The position numbers were made by a program, and so were the translations under genes. A stretch of 60,713 bases of DNA from Oscillospiraceae bacterium (GTDB lineage Bacteria > Bacillota > Clostridia > Oscillospirales > Acutalibacteraceae). The notes beneath the pieces are model-generated. The model searched no databases and was not told the origin of the DNA. It worked only from the letters and a program-made list of their open reading frames with translations. The stretch lies in assembly GCA_015065505.1 (NCBI GenBank), contig SVQE01000007.1, forward strand, positions 1-60,713, written 5' to 3'. The number at the start of each line of letters is the position of its first letter. The first letter of the stretch is position 1. Positions 35,387 to 43,559 of this stretch are shown piece after piece.

Positions 35387-36040
35387 ATGTATATTAACGG
35401 AAAAACCATATTTTTCAACACGCAGCCCGTTGTTATCGGCTCGGCAGGCGTTGTTGGCAAAAAAGAGGGTGAAGGTCCGCTCAGAAATGATTTTGATGCA
35501 ATTTTCGAAGATACAACAATGGGGCAGGAATCCTTTGAGCTTGCCGAATCCGCAATGCTTCACGATGCAATAATCAGGGCGCTGAGCTTTGCAAAAAAGA
35601 GCCCTTCGGATGTTGACTTTGTTATGACGGGCGATTTGCTCGACCAGTGCGTGGGCTCGTGCTTTGCGGTTAAGGATTTGCAGATTCCGTTCATCGGTAT
35701 GTACGGCGCCTGCTCAACAATGGCGCTCACTCTTGCCAACTGTGCAATGCTTGTTGACGGCGGCGCGAAATGCTGCGTAGGCGGTGCATCAAGCCACTTC
35801 TGCTCATCGGAAAGGCAGTTCCGCTTTCCGCTTGAATACGGCGGACAGCGTCCGCCAACAGCGCAGTGGACGGTAACGGGTGCAGGCGCAGCTGTTGTTG
35901 AAAACGAAAGCGATGAAAACAGAAACGATTCAATAAAAATCAAAGCCGTTCATATCGGAACAATAACCGACCTCGGCATAAAGGACGCAAACAACATGGG
36001 CGCCGCCATGGCACCTGTAAGTGGTAGAATTAGACCATAA
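35387..36040 (+). pseudogene. spoVAD: SpoVAD, 5' portion only, interrupted by a mobile element
   Basis: The first ~210 residues are clear SpoVAD (stage V sporulation protein AD), a protein of the spore membrane dipicolinic-acid channel that has a thiolase-like fold and binds DPA. It starts MYINGKTIFFNTQP and continues through GDLLDQCVGSCFAVKDLQIPFIGMYGACSTMALTLA. Homology ends at GIKDANNMGAAMAP, where the family continues AA...; here the frame runs into VSGRIRP and stops. Full-length SpoVAD is about 340 residues, so over a third is missing and no 3' part occurs elsewhere in the window. No spoVAC or spoVAE lies beside it. Start ATG 35387 uses the GAGGTG in the preceding hairpin. Confidence 0.88.
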
Positions 36041-36063
36041 GGTGGTGCAAAACTTATCTACAA
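36039..36063 (+). repeat. Left copy of a 24/25-bp inverted repeat
   Basis: AAGGTGGTGCAAAACT followed by (T)ATCTACAA, just inside the left end and upstream of tnpV. The reverse complement occurs at 55092-55115, differing only by one extra T here. Confidence 0.85.
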
Positions 36064-36131
36064 AATACTGCAAGAAAGGAGGAAAATAGACAATACAAAT
36101 CTACATATTGTGCTACCGAAAGGAGGTCTAA

Positions 36132-36653
36132 ATGTTAGTCAGAAACAATCTTACATACACAGAAATTGACGGGATTAACTACCCCGATTTTGAGGAGGGA
36201 AAGCTCCCACCTAAGCCCATAGGTCAATGGGGACGCAGGCACGCTTTCTATCTCAAAGAGTTCAACTATCCGAAGTATTTTCGCTTGCTCTGCACAGCCG
36301 ATATGTACGATTACCTTGAACTCGTAAATGAGGAAGCAACCGAGCTGTACGACAGACTGATTGAGCAGTACAAGAAAAAGCAAGGTGTAACCGAAAAACT
36401 CAAAGCCAAAGATATGATGGAGTGGGTTGGCAGGATGAACAACATCCACAACCAAGTAACCGATGTTGTCTATGACCAAATCATCTTTGTTGACGAGGCT
36501 ATAAAGCAAGAACACTTTGAATATTACCGGCGCTACAAAGGCGCCCTAAAACCCGGCGAAGAACCCGACTTCAAAGCCTTCACCCGTTTTGAGAAAAAAG
36601 AGGAAAGAAAACGACAGAAGGCGGTGGAAAAGAAAGAGGCGCAGAATGGCTGA
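36132..36653 (+). CDS. TnpV-family transposon-encoded protein
   Basis: 173 residues. The pattern of a short N-terminal strand region (YTEIDGINYPDF), then IGQWGRRHAFYLKEFNYPKYF and GVTEKLKAKDMMEWVGRMNNI, is that of TnpV, a protein of unknown function in Tn4451-like mobilizable transposons. About 40 residues of charged, Lys-rich tail follow the family domain. AGGAGG precedes the ATG. It is the first gene of the element and overlaps the next gene by eight bases. Confidence 0.82.
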   Translation: MLVRNNLTYTEIDGINYPDFEEGKLPPKPIGQWGRRHAFYLKEFNYPKYFRLLCTADMYDYLELVNEEATELYDRLIEQYKKKQGVTEKLKAKDMMEWVGRMNNIHNQVTDVVYDQIIFVDEAIKQEHFEYYRRYKGALKPGEEPDFKAFTRFEKKEERKRQKAVEKKEAQNG

Positions 36654-36912
36654 TATCTTAGAAGAACTTTGGCACGGTAATCTTGCTCCTCACGAATTCA
36701 ACCATATTGTAAACAGTCCCGAATATCAAAGTGCAATCCGATTAGTCAGCAGTAACCAAGAACGACTGACAAAGGATTTTACCGAACAGCAAAGGGACTT
36801 GTTTGAACGCTACAACACCAGTGTCGACGAGCTAAACTCTCAGTCCGAACTCGACGCCTTCAAATCCGGCTTCAAACTCGCCACCCGCCTCATGATATCA
36901 GCAATTACATAA
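36646..36912 (+). CDS. DUF6809-like small element protein
   Basis: 88 residues, mostly helical and acidic (MADILEELWHGNLAPHEF at the start, AFKSGFKLATRLMISAI at the end). It resembles the small DUF6809-type proteins that accompany TnpV and recombinases in clostridial mobile elements; its function is unknown. The start overlaps tnpV. A terminator follows immediately. Confidence 0.72.
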   Translation: MADILEELWHGNLAPHEFNHIVNSPEYQSAIRLVSSNQERLTKDFTEQQRDLFERYNTSVDELNSQSELDAFKSGFKLATRLMISAIT

Positions 36913-36920
36913 CCAAAACC

Positions 36921-36956
36921 AAAGCAGTTGATGGCTCCCGTCACCAACTGCTTTTT
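36921..36956 (+). terminator. Terminator after the tnpV gene pair
   Basis: AAAGCAGTTG (36921-36930) and CAACTGCTTT (36945-36954) form a 10-bp stem around a 14-base loop, followed by T-rich sequence. Confidence 0.75.
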
Positions 36957-37006
36957 CTTATTTTTGTGCTTTTTTCGTCAAATTTTTGTCGTTTTTTGCA
37001 AAAAAC

Positions 37007-37035
37007 TTGACAAGAAATATACAGAATTATAAAGT
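37007..37035 (+). promoter_or_regulatory. Candidate promoter of the small membrane protein
   Basis: TTGACA (37007-37012) with TAAAGT 17 bp downstream, or TATAAA at 15 bp. The -35 is perfect and the -10 weak. Confidence 0.5.
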
Positions 37036-37129
37036 CCAATATATAGGACGCTTGTTTCGCGACTGTTGATATTGATATACTAATGAATATATAATATAAG
37101 TTGGAAAATTATTTTTGAAGGAGGGGTAT

Positions 37130-37483
37130 ATGAATAGTTTTTTATACGAGATGTTTCAAGAAATGATAACAGAAAAAATAGATATGTCAAATCTAGGAAT
37201 AAGTTTTATCTCTGCAATAATTCTTTCGATTCTGTTGGACAAAGTGGCCTTTCAAGTTGCTTGGGAGGCTTCGCCCGGAGGTGCCTTAGGTTCAATAATC
37301 CATTATGCTGTTAGAGGAGTCACTTTTTTTGTGTTATGGGTTTTGACATACTTTTTCCTCTGGTTTGACGAATGGATTAAAACGAATTATATAGTGTTTA
37401 TTTGTTATATTGGTACTTTTTTATTTGTCGTTTTTTCAATCGTGTTTTTTAAAAATCTATGTAAAGGTGCGCGTAATTCTTAA
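37130..37483 (+). CDS. Small membrane protein of unknown function at the island edge
   Basis: 117 residues with three hydrophobic segments: about 23-38, 58-80 and 89-110 (for example VTFFVLWVLTYFFLWF). ATG 37130 has GGAGGGG 5 bases upstream; the open frame extends 15 bases further without a start signal. It directly precedes the type I restriction locus and has its own promoter. I recognise no family; it could be an island-associated membrane effector, but nothing in the sequence shows that. Confidence 0.65.
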   Translation: MNSFLYEMFQEMITEKIDMSNLGISFISAIILSILLDKVAFQVAWEASPGGALGSIIHYAVRGVTFFVLWVLTYFFLWFDEWIKTNYIVFICYIGTFLFVVFSIVFFKNLCKGARNS

Positions 37484-37488
37484 AAAAC

Positions 37489-37517
37489 TTGTTGAAATTT
37501 GTTTATTATGTTATAAT
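37489..37517 (+). promoter_or_regulatory. Candidate promoter of hsdM-hsdS
   Basis: TTGTTG (37489-37494), a 17-bp spacer and TATAAT (37512-37517), 34 bp before hsdM. Confidence 0.6.
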
Positions 37518-37550
37518 TACAATATTATAGTTAATTAAGAGGTAATCACT

Positions 37551-39122
37551 ATGGCAAGAAGTGCTAAACCGAAAAAAGAAATACCTATGGAAGAAGCGCT
37601 TTGGAACGCAGCTAATAAGCTCAGAGGACCTGTTGAGCCTGCTGAGTATAAGCATGTTGTTTTAAGCCTTTTCTTCCTTAAATTTGCAAGTGATAAGTTT
37701 CAGAAGCAAAGGCAAAAGCTTATTGATGAAGGTTATGAATCTCAGATTGAGAAAACCTTTGCATATACCAAAGACAATGTTTTCTTCATTCCTGAAGAAA
37801 GTCGCTGGTCTTACATAATGGAAAACGCAAAGCAGGATGATATTGCACTTAAAATTGATACGGCACTCTACACTATTGAGAAAAACAATCCTGCCCTAAA
37901 AGGCGCTTTGCCGGATAACTATTATTCAAGACTCAACATTGATACATCAAAACTTGCTTCACTTCTTGATGAGATAGATAAGATTAACACATCAGACGAA
38001 GAAAACGACATTATCGGCAGAGTTTACGAATACTTTCTTGGCAAATTCGCTCTTGCAGAAGGTAAAGGCAAAGGTGAATTCTATACGCCAAAATGCATTG
38101 TAAACCTAATTGCAGAACTTATTGAACCATACAAGGGTAAAATATATGACCCATGCTGCGGTTCGGGCGGTATGTTTGTTCAGTCGGTTAAGTTTATTGA
38201 AAGTCATCAGGGCAACACAAGAGATATTTCAATTTACGGTCAGGAGTACACAAATACTACCTACAAACTTGCTAAAATGAATCTTGCCATCAGAGGTATA
38301 TCTGCAAACCTCGGCGAGCAGGCAGCTAATACTTTCACTAATGACCAGCACAAAGATTTGCGTGCTGACTATATTATGGCAAATCCGCCCTTCAATCAGA
38401 AGGAATGGCGTGAAGCTAACGAGCTTGTTGACGATCCTCGTTGGGACGGATATGAAGTCCCGCCGACAAGTAATGCAAACTATGGCTGGATATTAAATAT
38501 CGTTTCAAAACTATCACAGGATGGCGTTGCAGGATTTCTGCTTGCAAATGGTGCACTTTCCGATGACGGAACAGAGTTAAAAATCAGAAAACAGCTTATA
38601 GAAAACAATCTCGTTGAAGCGATTATCATTTTACCGAGAAACTTATTCTATACAACCGACATCAGCGTTACGCTTTGGATACTTAACAAAAACAAGAAAA
38701 AGCGTACTGTTGAACATAACGACAAAATCTTGAATTATCGTGATCGTCAGCGTGAAATTCTGTTTATGGATTTACGCCAGATGGGTTCACCTTATGAGAA
38801 AAAATATATTGAGCTTACAGAAGATGACCGTGCAAAAGTTGCCGAAACCTATCACAACTGGCAACTTGAAGGCTGTGAAGAAACATATGAGAATGTTCCC
38901 GAGTTTTGTTACAGCGCTTCATACGATGAAATCAGCGAAAAAGGTTTCACGCTTGTACCGAGCAGATATATTGAATTCATCAACAGAGATGAAAATATCG
39001 ACTTCGATACAAAGATGAAACAATTACAAAGTGAACTCAAAGATTTATTAATTCAGGAAGAGCAGTCAAAAAAAGATTTGCTTTCCGTATTTAAGGAATT
39101 AGGTTATGAAATCGAATTATAA
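37551..39122 (+). CDS. hsdM: Type I restriction-modification system methyltransferase HsdM
   Basis: 523 residues, typical. HsdM methylates adenine N6 in the sequence chosen by HsdS, in an M2S complex. The N-terminal HsdM_N domain (LWNAANKLRGPVEPAEYKHVVLSLFFLKF) precedes the SAM-binding motif YDPCCGSGGMFVQS and the catalytic NPPF in IMANPPFNQKEW. The end overlaps hsdS by 17 bases. Confidence 0.96.
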   Translation: MARSAKPKKEIPMEEALWNAANKLRGPVEPAEYKHVVLSLFFLKFASDKFQKQRQKLIDEGYESQIEKTFAYTKDNVFFIPEESRWSYIMENAKQDDIALKIDTALYTIEKNNPALKGALPDNYYSRLNIDTSKLASLLDEIDKINTSDEENDIIGRVYEYFLGKFALAEGKGKGEFYTPKCIVNLIAELIEPYKGKIYDPCCGSGGMFVQSVKFIESHQGNTRDISIYGQEYTNTTYKLAKMNLAIRGISANLGEQAANTFTNDQHKDLRADYIMANPPFNQKEWREANELVDDPRWDGYEVPPTSNANYGWILNIVSKLSQDGVAGFLLANGALSDDGTELKIRKQLIENNLVEAIIILPRNLFYTTDISVTLWILNKNKKKRTVEHNDKILNYRDRQREILFMDLRQMGSPYEKKYIELTEDDRAKVAETYHNWQLEGCEETYENVPEFCYSASYDEISEKGFTLVPSRYIEFINRDENIDFDTKMKQLQSELKDLLIQEEQSKKDLLSVFKELGYEIEL

Positions 39123-40242
39123 AAAACTCGGTGAATATATTCGACAAGTAGATATCAGGAACAAAGAAGGCAAAGAAACAAACTTGCTTGGTGTTTCTGT
39201 GCAAAAAACATTTATTCCCTCTATTGCTAATACCGTAGGTACTGATTTTACCAAATACAAGGTTGTTAAAAGAAATCAGTTTACATACATTCCTGATACT
39301 TCACGCCGTGGCGATAAAATCGGCATTGCATATTTAAAGGATTTAGATGAAGGCTTGGTTTCCAATGTATATACTGTTTTTGAGGTTATCGATGAAAACA
39401 AGCTTAATCCGGAATATCTGATGTTATGGTTTTCTCGTCCCGAGTTTGATAGATATGCACGCTTCAAATCTCATGGCAGTGTTAGAGAAGTATTTGATTG
39501 GGAACAAATGTGTAATGTTGAATTGCCAATACCACCCATTGAAAAACAAAATGGAATTGTTAGTGCTTATAATGCAATATCTAACCGAATTGTATTAAAA
39601 AGGCAGATAAATGAAAATTTAGAAGCCCAACTATCGGTATTATATCATCAGATTTTTGATATTCCGGAAAACAGCACAAATGGAATTATTGATAATTTGG
39701 GAGAAATAATTGGTGGTGCTACACCTTCAACTTCTGTTTTGAAATTTTTTTGTACAAATGGTATTCCATGGATTACTCCAAAAGATTTAACTTCAACAGG
39801 CTTAAAATATATATATCGTGGAGAGATATCAATAACCGAAGAAGCGTATAAAAGTTGCAGCACAAAGTTAATGCCTACGGGTACAGTTCTTTTTACGTCT
39901 CGAGCACCTGTAGGTACTGTAGCGATAGCAATGAACGATATATGTACCAATCAAGGTTTTAAATCAGTGGTCCCAAAGACAGAAATCGGAACTGCGTTTG
40001 TTTATTGTTTTCTAAAAGAAAATAAACAACTAATTGAAAGCCACGCTTCTGGAACAACATTTATGGAGGTATCTGGCAATACTTTGAAAAACATACCCGC
40101 TATTATTCCAAAGCCAGCAATCGCACAAGAATTCACAAAATTGTGCAATCCTCTGTTTGAACAACAATTGCAAAATGAGACTGAAATCTGCATCTTGCAA
40201 GAACTTCGTTCGTCAATAGTTAGTAGTATTTCAAGCAACTAA
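39106..40242 (+). CDS. hsdS: Type I specificity subunit HsdS (expressed copy)
   Basis: 378 residues with two target recognition domains. The first half (about 1-165) ends in the spacer helix KRQINENLEAQLSVLYHQIF. The second half (about 185-375) has IPWITPKDLTSTGLKYIY and ends in a second helix. A 15-bp recombination site (39608-39622) lies exactly in the INENL codons between halves, so each half can be exchanged as a unit. The half-genes at 41332 and 41850 share this site in the same reading frame. Confidence 0.95.
   Translation: MKSNYKKLGEYIRQVDIRNKEGKETNLLGVSVQKTFIPSIANTVGTDFTKYKVVKRNQFTYIPDTSRRGDKIGIAYLKDLDEGLVSNVYTVFEVIDENKLNPEYLMLWFSRPEFDRYARFKSHGSVREVFDWEQMCNVELPIPPIEKQNGIVSAYNAISNRIVLKRQINENLEAQLSVLYHQIFDIPENSTNGIIDNLGEIIGGATPSTSVLKFFCTNGIPWITPKDLTSTGLKYIYRGEISITEEAYKSCSTKLMPTGTVLFTSRAPVGTVAIAMNDICTNQGFKSVVPKTEIGTAFVYCFLKENKQLIESHASGTTFMEVSGNTLKNIPAIIPKPAIAQEFTKLCNPLFEQQLQNETEICILQELRSSIVSSISSN
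39603..39622 (+). repeat. hsdS recombination site, copy 1
   Basis: GCAGATAAATGAAAATTTAG. The 15-bp core TAAATGAAAATTTAG (39608-39622) recurs in direct orientation at 41831-41845 and inverted at 42524-42538. Including upstream sequence, copies 1 and 2 match at 37 of 39 positions. Confidence 0.88.
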
Positions 40243-40275
40243 ATTTTCATTTGGTTGTTCCGTTAGCTCTTAAAT

Positions 40276-40304
40276 TTGACATATTTTCTTACTGTTGATA
40301 TGGT
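40276..40304 (+). promoter_or_regulatory. Candidate promoter of the recombinase
   Basis: TTGACA (40276-40281), a 17-bp spacer and TATGGT (40299-40304), 30 bp upstream of the proposed start. It lies within the larger invertible segment. Confidence 0.55.
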
Positions 40305-40333
40305 TCTCTTATCAATTAAAAAGGAGAATTATT

Positions 40334-41326
40334 ATGCGTGAGAAAATCATTACAGAGGTAGAGCAACGAATGTTGCCGTATTTGGACAACAGGCAGCTTG
40401 AATTGTTGCGTGATTCTTTACTGGACGCCTTTGATTTCATAGGCTTTGAAACAGACACTGATTCAGACGGTAACGAGATTAAAGAAAACTTTGAACTTGT
40501 TGCAAAGTTCTTATCTTCAAAACGGTTAGAGGGTTGCAGTGAAAAGTCTTTAGCCTACTACAAATGCACCATAGAAAAAATGCTTAACTCCGTACAAAAA
40601 GGAATTAAGCACATTACTACAGAAGATTTGAGAATCTATCTAACAGAGTATCAGGAAACCAATCATTCCAGTAAGGTTACGATGGATAATATCCGAAGAA
40701 TTCTGTCATCGTTTTTCAGATGGCTTGAAGATGAGGATTATATTATTAAGAGCCCTGTAAGGCGGATTCACAAGATGAAAACCGCCAAAACGGTTAAAGA
40801 AACATATTCGGATGAGGCGCTGGAATTAATGCGCGATAATTGTTCGGAACTACGTGATTTGGCAATGATAGATTTGCTTGCGTCAACAGGTATGCGTGTC
40901 GGCGAAATGGTTTTACTTAATCGCAACGACATTGATTTTCAGGAACGGGAATGTGTTGTATTCGGTAAAGGAAACAAAGAACGGATTGTTTATTTTGATG
41001 CAAGGACGAAGATACACCTTCAAAACTATCTGAACAGCAGAAATGACGATAATCCGGCGCTTTTTGTTTCTTTAAATTCACCGCACAGCAGATTAAAAAT
41101 AAACGGCGTTGAGAAGCGCTTAAGTAATATGGGAAAGCGACTTGGAATTAACAAAGTACATCCCCATAAATTCAGGCGAACACTCGCAACAATGGCGATA
41201 GATAAAGGAATGCCGATTGAGCAGCTGCAACAGTTACTCGGTCATCAAAGAATAGATACAACTTTGCAATATGCAATGGTAAAACAGAGCAATGTAAAAT
41301 TGGCTCATAGGAAATATATAGGATAA
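40334..41326 (+). CDS. Tyrosine recombinase of the hsdS shuffling locus
   Basis: 330 residues. A SAM-like N-terminal domain (about 65-145, FLSSKRLEGCSEKSLAYYK) precedes a XerC/D-type catalytic domain. The catalytic residues are R in STGMRVGEMVLLNRNDID, H-x-x-R in HPHKFRRTLAT, H in LLGHQRIDTTLQYA and the following Tyr. Such integrases sit inside phase-variable type I loci and invert hsdS cassettes. ATG 40334 has AAGGAG 7 bases upstream. It lies between the expressed hsdS and the spare half-genes, 5 bp from the next frame. Confidence 0.93.
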   Translation: MREKIITEVEQRMLPYLDNRQLELLRDSLLDAFDFIGFETDTDSDGNEIKENFELVAKFLSSKRLEGCSEKSLAYYKCTIEKMLNSVQKGIKHITTEDLRIYLTEYQETNHSSKVTMDNIRRILSSFFRWLEDEDYIIKSPVRRIHKMKTAKTVKETYSDEALELMRDNCSELRDLAMIDLLASTGMRVGEMVLLNRNDIDFQERECVVFGKGNKERIVYFDARTKIHLQNYLNSRNDDNPALFVSLNSPHSRLKINGVEKRLSNMGKRLGINKVHPHKFRRTLATMAIDKGMPIEQLQQLLGHQRIDTTLQYAMVKQSNVKLAHRKYIG

Positions 41327-41331
41327 TAAAT

Positions 41332-41853
41332 ATGAAGAATTATGAACCGCTAAAAAAACACATTAGACTTGTAGACATAAGGAATAAAGATTTAGTATCA
41401 ACTAAAGTGCTTGGTATTAGTATAGATAAATCCTTTATGCCGTCTGTCGCTAATATTATTGGAACTGATTTATCGAAGTACAAACTTATCAGTAAGGGAA
41501 AATTTGCGTGTAATCCCATGCATGTCGGTAGAGATGAAAGACTACCAATTGCTTTATATACAGAGAAAGATCCAGCATTGGTTTCACCTGCATATTTTAT
41601 GTTTGAAGTAATTGATAATTCTGTTCTGCTTGATGAATATCTTATGATGTGGTTCAGACGCTCTGAATTTGATCGCTCATGTTGGTTTAGGACAGATGGA
41701 AGTGTTAGAGGTGGAATATCTTGGGATGATATTTGCCGATTAGAAATACCTATAGTTTCTATTGAAGAACAAAGAAACATTGTTAAGTCATACAATATCA
41801 TCACAGACCGAATTGGATTAAAAAAGCAGATAAATGAAAATTTAGTTGCTTAG
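41332..41853 (+). CDS. Spare hsdS N-terminal half (target recognition domain A2)
   Basis: 173 residues, homologous along its length to the first half of the expressed HsdS (MKNYEPLKKHIRLVDIRNKD against KKLGEYIRQVDIRNKEG) but with a different recognition region. It stops three codons past the recombination site (KKQINENLVA). It keeps its own ATG five bases after the recombinase stop, so inversion at its site would fuse it in frame to the minus-strand C-terminal half and create a second complete hsdS. Confidence 0.9.
   Translation: MKNYEPLKKHIRLVDIRNKDLVSTKVLGISIDKSFMPSVANIIGTDLSKYKLISKGKFACNPMHVGRDERLPIALYTEKDPALVSPAYFMFEVIDNSVLLDEYLMMWFRRSEFDRSCWFRTDGSVRGGISWDDICRLEIPIVSIEEQRNIVKSYNIITDRIGLKKQINENLVA
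41826..41845 (+). repeat. hsdS recombination site, copy 2
   Basis: GCAGATAAATGAAAATTTAG, identical over 20 bp to copy 1 and in the same orientation. Confidence 0.88.
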
Positions 41854-42539
41854 TTGTTTAACATTAATCTGGGTAAAATGTGTTTTTGAGTATTGATTAA
41901 TGCTTCTATTTCAAAACCATTTTCCACAATCTTATCCAATAAGGACTTGTAAATAGCACTAAAACAATTAATTGTTGATATGGGAGGAACTGATATTTCT
42001 TCTTCTGTTACAAAAGAAGAAAAGTTAAAGTTTTTTAACCCTGTTGAACTATTTTCATAATCAAACATTCTTCCGTTTCTATAAAGGTAATTCCAATATG
42101 AAATAAAGAAATACAAGTAATCTTCTTTTATCGTTAACGTTCTACAAAAATTTGAACATATAATATCGGAATTAATATGTTGATATACCTTATCTGAAAC
42201 GAAGGCAATTCTGCCCGTTGACTGAGTTGGACTTCCTCCAGAAATTTCAACTATTATATCATTAGGTTTAACCTTTTTAACCTCGTAATTTTTGTTTAAA
42301 ATATAACGTATTGGAGCAGCTTCTATTTGTCCGATATTGAGATTTGGTATATCTGTTCCTCTTATGCATAAGACTTCTTTATCATAGTTTCCTGTTTTAT
42401 ACTCTTTGCCCCAATCGCCGCCAGTGGAAAATTTAATGTATTCCGAAAAACAACTTTTTGCCCAATTTGCTTTATCTGTGTTGTTAATAAATGTATTAAC
42501 AAAAACAGTATGAGCTGTTTCTGCTAAATTTTCATTTAC
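41850..42539 (-). CDS. Silent hsdS C-terminal half (target recognition domain B2), inverted
   Basis: About 230 codons on the minus strand without a start of its own. It begins in frame at the recombination site (VNENLAETAHTVF) and continues through a second-type recognition domain (IRGTDIPNLNIGQIEAAPIRY, IVEISGGSPTQSTGRIAFV) to the helix IEALINTQKHILPRLML. It would be expressed only after inversion joins it to an N-terminal half. The open frame extends upstream to 42566 only by chance overlap with the next gene. Confidence 0.88.
   Translation of the reverse strand, partial: VNENLAETAHTVFVNTFINNTDKANWAKSCFSEYIKFSTGGDWGKEYKTGNYDKEVLCIRGTDIPNLNIGQIEAAPIRYILNKNYEVKKVKPNDIIVEISGGSPTQSTGRIAFVSDKVYQHINSDIICSNFCRTLTIKEDYLYFFISYWNYLYRNGRMFDYENSSTGLKNFNFSSFVTEEEISVPPISTINCFSAIYKSLLDKIVENGFEIEALINTQKHILPRLMLNN
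42524..42538 (-). repeat. hsdS recombination site, copy 3 (inverted)
   Basis: CTAAATTTTCATTTA on +, the reverse complement of the 15-bp core in copies 1 and 2. Recombination with copy 1 would invert about 2.9 kb including the recombinase; with copy 2 about 0.7 kb. Confidence 0.88.
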
Positions 42540-42551
42540 AAGGAAGATAAT

Positions 42552-43511
42552 ATGAAAAAAAATCAAAATGAAATATATGCGTTAGTTGATGAAGACTTCA
42601 TGTCAAAATTTGAAGGCAATCATCTTCAGTTTATGCAAGATTACTATTATAATTATTATTTAAAATGGTGTAAAAATCTTAACAGGAAACCGTTATCAAA
42701 AGATTTGTTCTTTACGAACATGCGTAGAAGAAGGTTGCAGTTTTATCAACTATGTTGCCCATATTGCGGAACAATTGTTACTGCACCGCATGACAAAAGA
42801 ATACAGGGCGTTGGTGGGTATAATTATTGTATTCATTGTGGAAAAGGTTCTATTATTGAAAATATTGCAAAGAACTTGTCAAGGTTTATTAATTTAAGAA
42901 GCATTAATAAAATAGGTCTGGATGAATTAAAAAAGAAATATCCAGATGCTGAAGCCTGGGTTTTAGCATACAATTCAAATTGTTATCATGCAGAAATAAT
43001 TATGTTAACAACAATAATTGAAGTCCTTTTCAGAGATTATTTTGAAGCGTTAATGTTTATAAATAACTTTGGAAATAGTGATAAATACATAAGAAAAGTG
43101 GTTAAAAAGCATACTGCAAATAATTTTATGAGAATTGAGAAGGCAAATGTTGAGTATAAAAGAGCCTTTGACATAAACTTAAAGGAAAAAATTATAGAAG
43201 ATGATTGGAATGCCCTCATAGATGTTGTAAATCTAAGAAATATTATTGTACATAACAACGCACGAATAGACGAACAATTTAGAAAAACTCCAACTTATCA
43301 ACGGCTGAATAGTTATATTGATTCCGATATTGTGAAGTTAGATGAAGATTTAATATCACATTATTTTACTTCGGTTACAATTGCAAGTGCATTGTTGTCA
43401 AAGATTTTTATAGATAATTATGTGACATCAAGGAACGTTGTTATTGCAAATTATTACTTTAACAATAATTCGGTATTTGATGAAGATAGTGTTGAAGACG
43501 AAATTGATTAA
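42552..43511 (+). CDS. Zinc-ribbon and HEPN-like domain protein
   Basis: 319 residues. An N-terminal helical part precedes a Cys4 zinc ribbon (CCPYCG 68-73, CIHCG 93-97). The C-terminal half is alpha-helical and has the HEPN ribonuclease motif RNIIVH (R229, H234; R-x4-H) in NLRNIIVHNNARID. HEPN proteins with this motif are usually RNases in anti-phage or toxin systems. AAGGAAG precedes the ATG, directly after recombination site 3. Function is inferred from motif and island context; no specific family was recognised. Confidence 0.7.
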   Translation: MKKNQNEIYALVDEDFMSKFEGNHLQFMQDYYYNYYLKWCKNLNRKPLSKDLFFTNMRRRRLQFYQLCCPYCGTIVTAPHDKRIQGVGGYNYCIHCGKGSIIENIAKNLSRFINLRSINKIGLDELKKKYPDAEAWVLAYNSNCYHAEIIMLTTIIEVLFRDYFEALMFINNFGNSDKYIRKVVKKHTANNFMRIEKANVEYKRAFDINLKEKIIEDDWNALIDVVNLRNIIVHNNARIDEQFRKTPTYQRLNSYIDSDIVKLDEDLISHYFTSVTIASALLSKIFIDNYVTSRNVVIANYYFNNNSVFDEDSVEDEID

Positions 43512-43559
43512 TTATCGATTGTTTTAATATAAAATATATGTTTAAAAAGGTAGTTAAGC

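Noticed and set aside
42540-42566. ATG 42566 as the true start of the minus-strand hsdS half
   Set aside because: Those codons lie in the start region of the opposite HEPN gene. Homology to HsdS begins only at the recombination site, so it is a silent cassette.
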